NCBI GenBank assembly: GCA_015490695.1
Contig: WFXK01000049.1
Span: 1 to 14,309 of the forward strand
Source: Bacteroidota bacterium
GTDB lineage: Bacteria > Bacteroidota > Bacteroidia > SpSt-205 > S141-50
Direction: 5' to 3'
DNA: 14,309 nucleotides
The translations under genes were made by a program, and so were the position numbers. Position 1 is the first letter of the stretch. Each line of letters begins with the position of its first letter. The notes beneath the pieces are model-generated. The model did not search any database and was not told the origin of the DNA. It saw only the letters and a program-made list of their open reading frames with translations. This document shows, in pieces, positions 7,059-14,112 of the stretch.

Positions 7059-8606
7059 TTATAGAGGGATATTGCCGTGTTTTTTCTTTGGCAGATGGGC
7101 AACCTTGTTCTTTAACAGCTCTAAAGCCTTAATGATTTTAATACGGGTTTGAGACGGATAAATGACTTCATCTACGAAGCCTCTATTGGCTGCCCTGTAG
7201 GGATTAGCAAAAATGCGTGTGTACTCCTCTGTATAGGCTTTTAGTTTAGCTTCGGGGTCCGCTGCATTTTCTATTTCCTTTTTAAATATAATTTCTGCTG
7301 CTCCTTTAGGACCCATAACGGCGATTTCTGCTGTGGGCCAAGCGAAATTAAAGTCTGCCCCAATATGTTTTGAGTTCATAACGTCATAAGCACCACCATA
7401 CGCTTTCCGAGTAATTACTGTAATACGGGGAACTGTTGCTTCACAAAAAGCGTATAACAACTTTGCTCCATGGATGATGATTCCATTCCATTCTTGGTCT
7501 GTACCAGGCATAAAACCAGGAACATCTACAAAAACTACTAAGGGGATGTTAAAGGCGTCGCAGAAGCGAACAAATCGGGCGGCTTTCCGAGAGCTTAATC
7601 GGTCTAAGGTGCCCGCCTTCTCCATAGGTTGATTAGCTACAATCCCTACACTCCATCCTCCAATGCGAGCAAAACCGATAATAATGTTTTGTGCAAAATC
7701 TGGCTGTAGTTCAAAAAAAGAACCGTTGTCTACAACTCCTTCAATAACCCGATGCATATCATAAGATTTATTGGGGTCTAAGGGAACAATGTGGTTCAGC
7801 TCTGGATTTTCTTCGTCTATGGGGTCATAGCAGGGGAGTTTAGGAGGTTTTTCTTCGCAGTTTTGTGGTAAATAAGTAAGGAGTTTTCTAATAGCGTTTA
7901 GGCATTCAATATCGTTTGGGAAGGTTCTATGGGCAATCCCGCTTTTGGTTGCATGAACATACGCGCCACCAAGGTCTTCAAAGGTGACTTCTTCATGAGT
8001 AACGGTTTTAACCACGTTTGGACCTGTGACGAACATATAGGAGCTGTGTTCTACCATAAAAATGAAATCGGTGATAGCGGGGCTATAGACCGCTCCTCCT
8101 GCACAAGGACCCATGATAGCAGAGATTTGTGGAATGACGCCCGAGGCAAGAGTATTGCGGTAAAAAATGTCGGCGTATCCTGCTAAAGAGACCACCCCTT
8201 CATGGATACGTGCTCCTCCTGAATCATTCAGCCCTATGATAGGAACTCCATTTTGCATAGCTAAATCCATAATACGGCAAATCTTTTGCGCATGGGCTTC
8301 TGAAAGAGAACCTCCAAAGACGGTAAAGTCTTGACTAAAGACAAACACATCTCTTCCATGGATTTTTCCATAGCCGGTAACGACCCCATCTCCAAGGATT
8401 CGTTGTTTTTCTAAGCCGAATTCGTGGCTGCGGTGGGTTACAAAACGTCCGATTTCTTCAAACGTTCCTGGGTCTAATAGTACTTCAATACGTTCTCGTG
8501 CTGTTAGTTTTCCTTTAGCGTGTTGGCGCTCTATGCGCTCTTGCCCCCCTGCAACAAGGGCTTCTGCATTCTTCCTCGCTAACTTGTCAAAAGGATGCTC
8601 CTTCAT
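7059..8606 (-). CDS. pccB: Propionyl-CoA carboxylase beta (carboxyltransferase) subunit
   Basis: It transfers carboxyl from carboxybiotin to an acyl-CoA, most likely propionyl-CoA, giving (S)-methylmalonyl-CoA. The 515 residues are full length for the family, with two crotonase-like halves. The N half has LTARERIEVLLDPGTFEE (34-51) and the oxyanion loop GPCAGGAVYSP (166-176). The C half has RKAYGGAYDVMNSK (400-413) and WPTAEIAVMGPKGA (423-436). The end, KKHGNIPL, is the characteristic family C terminus. Related subunits act in methylmalonyl-CoA decarboxylase or acetyl-CoA carboxylases, so substrate is inferred; a methylmalonyl-CoA epimerase encoded about 6 kb away supports propionyl-CoA. The biotin carboxylase/BCCP subunit is not in the window. 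The ATG overlaps the yebC stop (ATGA), indicating translational coupling, and the stop abuts the antiporter ATG. Confidence 0.95.
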   Translation of the reverse strand: MKEHPFDKLARKNAEALVAGGQERIERQHAKGKLTARERIEVLLDPGTFEEIGRFVTHRSHEFGLEKQRILGDGVVTGYGKIHGRDVFVFSQDFTVFGGSLSEAHAQKICRIMDLAMQNGVPIIGLNDSGGARIHEGVVSLAGYADIFYRNTLASGVIPQISAIMGPCAGGAVYSPAITDFIFMVEHSSYMFVTGPNVVKTVTHEEVTFEDLGGAYVHATKSGIAHRTFPNDIECLNAIRKLLTYLPQNCEEKPPKLPCYDPIDEENPELNHIVPLDPNKSYDMHRVIEGVVDNGSFFELQPDFAQNIIIGFARIGGWSVGIVANQPMEKAGTLDRLSSRKAARFVRFCDAFNIPLVVFVDVPGFMPGTDQEWNGIIIHGAKLLYAFCEATVPRITVITRKAYGGAYDVMNSKHIGADFNFAWPTAEIAVMGPKGAAEIIFKKEIENAADPEAKLKAYTEEYTRIFANPYRAANRGFVDEVIYPSQTRIKIIKALELLKNKVAHLPKKKHGNIPL

Positions 8607-9346
8607 TGATTCGTTAATGCCGTTTCTAATTCCTGTGTTAATTCTAAATTATGAAAAACTTTTTGTACGTCGTCTAACTCTTCTAATTTTTCAATCATCT
8701 TAAGCACTTTCTGCGCTTGCTCTAAGGGCAATGCAACAGTAGTGGTAGGTATCCATACAATTTCTGACTCTTCAGGCTCTATTCCAAGGGCATGGAGCTT
8801 TTGGTTTACAGCCCCATACGTTTCAAAAGGAGCAGTAATTACAATAGCATCCCCTTGATGGTCTATATCCTCTACCCCTTCGTCAATCAATTCTAAAAGC
8901 AGTTGTTCTTCGTCTACACCTTCGGGCTTTAGGGTAAAGAGGGTTTTTCGCTCAAATAGATATTTTACAGAGCCTGAGGAGCCTAAGTTTCCACCTGCAC
9001 GACTGAACACGGCTCTAACTTGGGAAACCGTGCGGTTAATGTTATCGGTCATACACTCTACTAAGACAGCAACACCGCCTGGCGCATAACCTTCATAAGT
9101 TACCTCTTTTAGATTCTTGGTTTCGTTTTGTTTATGAATAGCTCTTTGGATAAGTTCCTTAGGAACATTATTCTTTTTTGCATTTTGTATAGCGAGTCTT
9201 AGCCGGGGGTTGGCATCGGGGTCAGGGCTACCTTCACGGGCAGCAACAGAAATCTCCCTTAAGATTTTCGTAATGATTTTACTGCGACGGGCATCATTGA
9301 TGGCTTTCTTCCGCTTGATTTTCGACCATTTGTTGTGTCCAGCCAT
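8603..9346 (-). CDS. yebC: YebC/TACO1 family translation-associated or regulatory protein
   Basis: The 247-residue cytoplasmic protein begins with the family hallmark MAGHNKWSKIKRKK and contains the expected PRLRLAIQNAKKNNVPKELIQRAI and YEGYAPGGVAVLVE blocks (about residues 48-105), then GSSGSVKYLFE, across the three-domain YebC fold. The family has been described both as a DNA-binding transcriptional regulator and as a translation factor related to mitochondrial TACO1; sequence alone does not decide. I use ATG 9346. A TTG at 9358 would add four residues, but it is the TTG of the promoter -7 box TATCTTTG and adds nothing conserved. It is the first gene of the operon with pccB, the antiporter and a secreted protein, and its TGA overlaps the pccB ATG. 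Confidence 0.95.
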   Translation of the reverse strand: MAGHNKWSKIKRKKAINDARRSKIITKILREISVAAREGSPDPDANPRLRLAIQNAKKNNVPKELIQRAIHKQNETKNLKEVTYEGYAPGGVAVLVECMTDNINRTVSQVRAVFSRAGGNLGSSGSVKYLFERKTLFTLKPEGVDEEQLLLELIDEGVEDIDHQGDAIVITAPFETYGAVNQKLHALGIEPEESEIVWIPTTTVALPLEQAQKVLKMIEKLEELDDVQKVFHNLELTQELETALTNQ

Positions 9347-9355
9347 AGCAAAAGG

Positions 9356-9387
9356 CAAAGATATATTACCTTGCTTAAAAGGACAAA
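9356..9387 (-). promoter_or_regulatory. Promoter of the yebC-pccB operon
   Basis: On the minus strand there is TTTG at 9387-9384, exactly 20 nt, then TATCTTTG at 9363-9356. This is a perfect TTG-N20-TAnnTTTG. The ATG of yebC is 9 nt past the -7 box, so the mRNA leader is nearly absent. No Shine-Dalgarno sequence is seen. Confidence 0.8.
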
Positions 9388-9445
9388 ACGGCTAATCTAC
9401 ATAGAAGTTTACAGATGCTATTGTAGGTTCTGCCTTGAAATAGCT

Positions 9446-11890
9446 TTAATAAATCTCTTTATCCGCCAAATAACGTTCCAAATGATATTCATCTTTAATA
9501 AGTACTTCTCTGGGTTTTGAACCTTGCGGAGGTCCAACAATACCCCATTGTTCTAATTGGTCCATGATTCTTCCGGCACGGTTGTAGCCAATACCTAATT
9601 TTCTTTGCAATAGCGAAGTAGAGCCTTGTTGGGTTGCGACAATTAACCGAGCTGCTTCAACAAAAAGCGGGTCTAATTGCGATGTGTCGCCCCTGCCCTT
9701 CTTCGGCTCCTCTTCTAAAACTTCTGGTAAAAAGTAAGGGGTTTCAAAACCTGGTTGTGAGGCAATGAATTGTACTAAACGCTCTACCTCTTCCGTAGAT
9801 ATATAAGCATTTTGTATACGAATGTATTCGCTGCCGGCAAAGAAAAGGCAATCGCCTTTTCCAATGAGCTGTTCTGCGCCTGTAGTGTCTAAGATCACCC
9901 TTGAATCGGTTTTGCTCAATACCCGATACGAAAGCCGCGCTGTCAAATTGGCTTTAATCGTCCCTGTGATGACTTTTACATCAGGACGCTGCGTAGCAAT
10001 AATTAAATGAATGCCTGCAGAACGCGCTTTCTGCGCTAAACGCTGAATGTATAATTCTACCTCCTTAGAAGAAGTCGCCATCAAATCCGCAAACTCATCT
10101 ATGATTAAAACAATATAAGGTAAATAGCGGTGCCCCTCCTCAACATCTAAAAGATTCTTCAAAAACTTCTGATTGTACTCAGCAATGTTTTTCGTTTTGG
10201 CATGTTTCATTAAAACAATCCGTTGCTCCATCTCTATAATAAGCGACTTTAATACCTTTGGTGCTTGACTGCTATCCGTGATAATAGGCGATTCTAAATC
10301 GGGAAGTGTAGCTAAGAAATGGTTTACTAAGGGCTCATACAGACTCATCTCCACCATCTTGGGGTCCACCATAACAAATTTTAATTCAGCAGGATGTTTC
10401 TTGTAAAGTAAAGAAGCAATCATACAATTGATGCCTACGGATTTACCTTGTCCTGTCGCCCCTGCAATCAATAAATGCGGCATAGAAGCAAGGTCTACAA
10501 CAAAAACACAATTGTCTATGGTTTTACCAATCGCTAAAGGCAAAGCCATAGTCGCTTGTTGAAACGTTGGACTGCTTACTACACTTTTGAAAGAAACCAG
10601 CTGTGGGTGTTTATTGGGAACTTCTATGCCGATAGTACCTCGCCCAGGAATCGGTGCAATAATACGAATCCCAATAGCAGAAAGCGCCATTGCAATATCA
10701 TCTTGTAAAGAGCGAATTTTACTGATTTTAATCCCTTCCTCAGGAACAATCTCATAAAGCGTTACAGTAGGTCCAGGCGTAGCAGCAATCCGCTTAATTG
10801 CAATGCCAAAATGTTGTAGCGTTTGAACAATCTGCTCTTTGTGTTCGTTTAATTCTTCAATGGTTGGCGCTTGAACAGATTGTTTATAATCATTTAAAAG
10901 ATGAATAGGTGGAAATTGATAATTAGGCAGCAGTTTTTTAGGATGAAATGTAGGCTGCGAAGAAGATGAAGGCTGTTTAAGTGGAGGTTCTTCTTTCGGT
11001 TTTAAAATTTCCATAGGGACAGCATCGCCATTCTCCGCAACACTAAATTGTAAATGAGGCTTTTTCTCAGATTCTGACAAATCGGCTTCCTCTGTAGGTG
11101 GATTCTCTTGTTCAGGCAATGAAGACGTTTGGGGTTTTTCTTTGTTTTCTGAAGTTTCTTCTTGCTGCAGCGTAGGAGTTAAAGGAATAGGTTTTCCAAT
11201 ATAAAAAGGGGGTTCTTCTTTAATATTGCTTTTTTCTTCTTCAAAAACTTCTTCTGCAGCGTTTTCTGTTTTCTCTTCTTGAGTGGATTCTATGCTAATA
11301 GGTTCTGTTAGGTTTTTGATTTTATTTTGCAAGGTTGGTGGCAGATAGCCATAGCCTAAGGTAAGTAGTAGGGTAAGGGAGATGAGTAGGAGTAAGAACG
11401 TTCCAAAAGCCCCCAGATATAAATGGCTCCATTGCCATAGTTGTACACCTGCTGCACCACCCCAAAGAAATAAATCGCCTAAGTGGAGTAAATCGCACAG
11501 GTAAGTTAAAAAGAAGCTAATCCAAAGGGCTGATAGCAAGGTAGGTAGCAAATAGCGTTTCCATGTTGTCCATAAAGGAGGATGAAGGAGGGTAAGTCCT
11601 AAAAACCCGAGGTAGAAGGGAACCCAGAAGCTGGCAATTCCCATTCCTTTAATAATAAGGAATCCAGCCAGACGTGCCCCCCAATAACCACCCCAATTTT
11701 GAATGCTTTCAGGTGAAAGCGAAGGAATATCATCCGCAAAAAAAAGCGAAAGGTCTTCTTTGTAATAAAGGAAAAAAGAAAATTGCGATAGAAAACAATA
11801 AAGACTAAATAAAAGAAGTAGGAATCCTGTGGAGAACTGCACCGAAGGCTTTCTAAAATAATTGGAAAGGATTTTCCACCACTTTTTCAT
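9446..11890 (-). CDS. ftsK: FtsK/SpoIIIE DNA translocase
   Basis: This septum-anchored hexameric ATPase pumps DNA and aids chromosome dimer resolution at division. The 814 residues divide into three parts. The N-terminal membrane domain has about four or five helices (roughly 20-41, 73-101, 114-135, 160-180). An acidic, Glu/Pro/Ser-rich linker runs from about 185 to 320. The motor follows, with Walker A GATGQGKSVG at 477-486, Walker B VLIIDEF at 594-600, and conserved ATQRPDVKVITGTIKAN (632-648). The C-terminal gamma winged helix spans about 738-803 (GSTSLLQRKLGIGYNRAGRIMDQLE), the domain that reads orienting DNA motifs in E. coli. The linker is short, as in SpoIIIE-like proteins. The gene diverges from exbB, and its ATG follows a -7-like box by 5 nt. 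The yebC start is 99 nt past its stop. Confidence 0.96.
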   Translation of the reverse strand: MKKWWKILSNYFRKPSVQFSTGFLLLLFSLYCFLSQFSFFLYYKEDLSLFFADDIPSLSPESIQNWGGYWGARLAGFLIIKGMGIASFWVPFYLGFLGLTLLHPPLWTTWKRYLLPTLLSALWISFFLTYLCDLLHLGDLFLWGGAAGVQLWQWSHLYLGAFGTFLLLLISLTLLLTLGYGYLPPTLQNKIKNLTEPISIESTQEEKTENAAEEVFEEEKSNIKEEPPFYIGKPIPLTPTLQQEETSENKEKPQTSSLPEQENPPTEEADLSESEKKPHLQFSVAENGDAVPMEILKPKEEPPLKQPSSSSQPTFHPKKLLPNYQFPPIHLLNDYKQSVQAPTIEELNEHKEQIVQTLQHFGIAIKRIAATPGPTVTLYEIVPEEGIKISKIRSLQDDIAMALSAIGIRIIAPIPGRGTIGIEVPNKHPQLVSFKSVVSSPTFQQATMALPLAIGKTIDNCVFVVDLASMPHLLIAGATGQGKSVGINCMIASLLYKKHPAELKFVMVDPKMVEMSLYEPLVNHFLATLPDLESPIITDSSQAPKVLKSLIIEMEQRIVLMKHAKTKNIAEYNQKFLKNLLDVEEGHRYLPYIVLIIDEFADLMATSSKEVELYIQRLAQKARSAGIHLIIATQRPDVKVITGTIKANLTARLSYRVLSKTDSRVILDTTGAEQLIGKGDCLFFAGSEYIRIQNAYISTEEVERLVQFIASQPGFETPYFLPEVLEEEPKKGRGDTSQLDPLFVEAARLIVATQQGSTSLLQRKLGIGYNRAGRIMDQLEQWGIVGPPQGSKPREVLIKDEYHLERYLADKEIY

Positions 11891-11895
11891 CAGGG

Positions 11896-11903
11896 CAAAC
11901 TTA
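11896..11903 (-). promoter_or_regulatory. Probable ftsK promoter -7 element
   Basis: TAAGTTTG on the minus strand matches TAnnTTTG and is followed by CCCTG and then the ftsK ATG at 11890. The 20-nt-upstream triplet is ACT, so no good -33 element is present. The call rests on the -7 box and on its repeated position relative to start codons elsewhere in the window. Confidence 0.45.
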
Positions 11904-11907
11904 AGCT

Positions 11908-11943
11908 ATTTTAAGGTTTGCTCAGTAACCATTTTAAGGTTTG
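11908..11943 (+). repeat. Direct repeat ATTTTAAGGTTTG x2 between ftsK and exbB
   Basis: Two exact 13-nt copies lie at 11908-11920 and 11931-11943, 23 bp start to start, between the divergent promoters. A partial inverted third copy (CAAACTTAA, 11896-11904) overlaps the ftsK -7 box. The position would suit a regulator binding site or duplicated promoter parts, but no function is established. Confidence 0.6.
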
Positions 11944-11963
11944 AAAACTTTTTTCTTACTTTG
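11933..11963 (+). promoter_or_regulatory. Possible promoter of the exbB-exbD operon
   Basis: TTACTTTG at 11956-11963 differs by one base from TAnnTTTG, and exactly 20 nt upstream is TTT, one base off TTG. It lies 26 nt before the exbB ATG. This is a weaker match than the promoters of yebC, tRNA-Glu and tonB. Confidence 0.35.
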
Positions 11964-11989
11964 AGCCCCTGAAACGAAAACAAACGGCT

Positions 11990-12877
11990 ATGGCAGAAGA
12001 AAAGGATTTAGTACTCGGCAGCGAGACGGAAGAAATGGGTGGCGCAGGCGAAGAAAGTACAACAACAGAAACCATAGAAGTCAAAGCAGCCAATCCATTG
12101 AAAGAGTACTTTGCCTTGATTGTTATCCTTTTATGCTTCGTAACAGGATTTTTAATTTATTTCTACGTTTTAGGAAATCCTGCTAACTTTGAAGGAGGGG
12201 ACCCTAATGGCCATCCCTTGCCCGGCAACTACTTAGGTTTAATGTACAAAGGAGGCATTTTAGTTCCTATTGCCATCGCGTTAGTGTTAATGAACATTAT
12301 TTTTTCTATTGAGCGTTTCATTACTTTAACCCGTGCAGGTGGAAGAGGGTCTATGGATGTGTTTGTGCAAAAAATCCAAATTGCTTTAGAAAATGAAGAC
12401 ATAGACGGCGCTATGGACTTGTGCGACCAACAACGCGGTACTGTAGGAAACGTCATTAAAGAAGGATTGCGCACCTATGCTAAAATGATTGAAGAAAAGA
12501 ATCTAAATAAAGAACAAAAAGTTGCGGCCATTCAAAAAGCTATTGAAGAAGCCTCGGCTTTAGAACTACCAATGTTGGAAAAACATTTAACAATTATTGC
12601 AACGATTGTCTCTATTGCGACCTTAGTTGGTTTAACAGGAACCGTAATTGGAATGATTAAAGCATTTGCTGCTTTAGCCCATACAGGTGCCCCCGACGCC
12701 GTAATGCTCGCTAACGGAATTTCTGAAGCATTAGTAAACACCGCTTTCGGAATCTCTAACTCTACTGTAGCCACCGTCATGTATAACTACTTTACCAGCA
12801 AGATTGACGATATGATGTATCGTATTGACGAAGCAGGCTTTAGTATCGTTCAAACATTCGTAGAAAAATACGAATAG
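11990..12877 (+). CDS. exbB: MotA/TolQ/ExbB proton channel family protein
   Basis: This is the inner-membrane channel subunit that, with ExbD, uses the proton gradient to drive TonB. The 295 residues begin with an acidic cytoplasmic stretch (1-35), then an additional membrane helix at about 41-61 that E. coli ExbB lacks. Three canonical helices follow: about 88-110 (GGILVPIAIALVLMNIIFSIER), 199-226 with the GLTGTVIGM signature at 214-222, and 236-266 (GISEALVNTAFGISNS). The large cytoplasmic loop between the first two canonical helices (about 115-195) is charged and helical, as in the family. A related role (TolQ-like, or gliding motility) cannot be ruled out from this protein alone, but two exbD genes and tonB directly downstream favour ExbB. 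The gap to exbD1 is 3 nt. Confidence 0.92.
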   Translation: MAEEKDLVLGSETEEMGGAGEESTTTETIEVKAANPLKEYFALIVILLCFVTGFLIYFYVLGNPANFEGGDPNGHPLPGNYLGLMYKGGILVPIAIALVLMNIIFSIERFITLTRAGGRGSMDVFVQKIQIALENEDIDGAMDLCDQQRGTVGNVIKEGLRTYAKMIEEKNLNKEQKVAAIQKAIEEASALELPMLEKHLTIIATIVSIATLVGLTGTVIGMIKAFAALAHTGAPDAVMLANGISEALVNTAFGISNSTVATVMYNYFTSKIDDMMYRIDEAGFSIVQTFVEKYE

Positions 12878-12880
12878 GCT

Positions 12881-13486
12881 ATGCCGAAGATAAAAGCGGC
12901 AAGGAAAAGCACACGGATTGACATGACCCCTATGGTGGACGTTGCTTTCTTGCTCATCACGTTCTTTATGTTAACCATTAAATTCCGTCCACAGGAAGCT
13001 ATTCAAGTAGAATTGCCGTTTTCTATTGCCGAAACCCCACTGCCCGAGCGTAATATGGCAATCATTAAAATAGGAAAACAAGGACAGGTCTTCTTCGGAA
13101 TAGATAGTAAATTTGATAGAATTGAAATGTTAAGGAAAATGGCAAACCGCTATCAAATCGAGTTTACAGAAGAACAAGAAGAGCGTTTTGCACTGTTACC
13201 TGAAGTAGGGGTTGCCATGTCCCAGTTACCTCAATACTTAGATATTGACCCTTTAGAAAGAGATGAAGTGAACAAAACTTTAAGAGGAATTCCTGTGGAC
13301 TCAGCCCATAATGAACTAAGGGATTGGATTGTAGCAGCACGATTAACCAATCCTAAATTACGTTTTGCTATTAAGGCAGATAAAGATACGCCTTATCCTG
13401 TTGTTAAGCGGGTAATTGAGACTCTGCGAGAGAAAAAAATCAATCGTTTTTATTTAATTACAAATTTAGAAGGTGTAGAAAAATAA
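12881..13486 (+). CDS. exbD: ExbD/TolR family biopolymer transport protein (first copy)
   Basis: This is the proton-relay subunit of the TonB motor. It has a basic cytoplasmic N terminus, then DMTPMVDVAFLLITFFML, a single helix at about 18-36 with Asp20 in the place of the essential E. coli ExbD Asp25. The periplasmic domain ends with the typical FAIKADKDTPYPVVKRVIE block (162-180) and FYLIT. At 201 residues it is longer than the about 140 of E. coli ExbD. The extra length lies mainly at about residues 75-150, an acidic, helix-prone stretch (EFTEEQEERF, DIDPLERDEV) before the conserved end. It sits between exbB (3-nt gap) and a second exbD (7-nt gap), so the three are co-transcribed. Confidence 0.92.
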   Translation: MPKIKAARKSTRIDMTPMVDVAFLLITFFMLTIKFRPQEAIQVELPFSIAETPLPERNMAIIKIGKQGQVFFGIDSKFDRIEMLRKMANRYQIEFTEEQEERFALLPEVGVAMSQLPQYLDIDPLERDEVNKTLRGIPVDSAHNELRDWIVAARLTNPKLRFAIKADKDTPYPVVKRVIETLREKKINRFYLITNLEGVEK

Positions 13487-13493
13487 AAGAACC

Positions 13494-14078
13494 ATGGCAG
13501 CAGCAGTAGATACAGGAGGTGAGAGCAGGGGACCAAGAGGAAAGAAAAAAGGGAGGAAAAAGAAAGGGTCACCATGGATAGATATGACCCCTATGGTAGA
13601 CGTTGCCTTTTTATTGCTCACTTTCTTTGTTTTAACCACCACCTTAAGCACGCCTACTACAATGCCCGTCGTTGTTCCCCCTAAAATGACAGAAAAAGAA
13701 AAAGAAGAACACCAAGAAAAAATCCAAGCATCTAAGGTGTTGCATTTGATTGTAGATGAGGATGATAAAATCTACTGGTATCAGGCTTCTGAAGAGGAAT
13801 TGAAAGAAGGGAACATAGAATTAAATCAGACGGATTTTTCTAAAAATGGTTTACGTAAGGTGCTTTTGCAGGTTCGTAAAAAAGTGGAGGAGAAGTGGGG
13901 TCCGAATCAAATGGTAGTTTTGATTAAAGTAACGGACAAAGCAAAGTATAAGAATTTTGTGGATGTATTAGACGAGATGAATGTGGTAGAGCAACGTAAA
14001 TACATGCTGGTTGAGCCAGAACCTGAGGAAATAGAAATGGTAGAGGAGTACAAAGCCAAATTAAGGGGAGAAAGTTGA
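13494..14078 (+). CDS. exbD: ExbD/TolR family biopolymer transport protein (second copy)
   Basis: A second ExbD paralogue of 194 residues. The first 27 residues are Gly/Lys/Arg-rich and highly basic (GKKKGRKKKGS), suited to the cytoplasmic face. The helix follows, SPWIDMTPMVDVAFLLLTFF, with Asp36 as the proton-relay acid. The periplasmic part has a charged stretch (MTEKEKEEHQEK, 65-76), a strand KVLHLIVDEDDKIYWY, and the end block MVVLIKVTDKAKYKNFVDVLDEMN (140-163), followed by an acidic tail. It shares the TPMVDVAFLL core with the first copy but differs elsewhere, so the two probably play non-identical roles in one motor, as with other Bacteroidota ExbD pairs. The stop codon overlaps the -33 element of the tonB promoter. 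Confidence 0.92.
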   Translation: MAAAVDTGGESRGPRGKKKGRKKKGSPWIDMTPMVDVAFLLLTFFVLTTTLSTPTTMPVVVPPKMTEKEKEEHQEKIQASKVLHLIVDEDDKIYWYQASEEELKEGNIELNQTDFSKNGLRKVLLQVRKKVEEKWGPNQMVVLIKVTDKAKYKNFVDVLDEMNVVEQRKYMLVEPEPEEIEMVEEYKAKLRGES

Positions 14079-14105
14079 AAGGTTTCACAGATTTTTTTAA
14101 TTTTG
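14075..14105 (+). promoter_or_regulatory. Internal promoter for tonB
   Basis: TTG at 14075-14077, exactly 20 nt, then TAATTTTG at 14098-14105 make a full match to TTG-N20-TAnnTTTG. The TTG overlaps the exbD2 stop TGA (14076-14078), and the -7 box is 7 nt before the tonB ATG. tonB can thus be transcribed separately from exbB-exbD. Confidence 0.75.
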
Positions 14106-14112
14106 TAATGCC

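Noticed and set aside
12229..12780. Two minus-strand ORFs opposite exbB
   Set aside because: They are antisense shadows of the conserved ExbB helices, with no start context or promoter.
13466..13651. Minus-strand ORF opposite the start of the second exbD
   Set aside because: Its Phe/Pro-rich content is the complement of the Lys/Gly-rich exbD2 N terminus, so it is a composition artefact.
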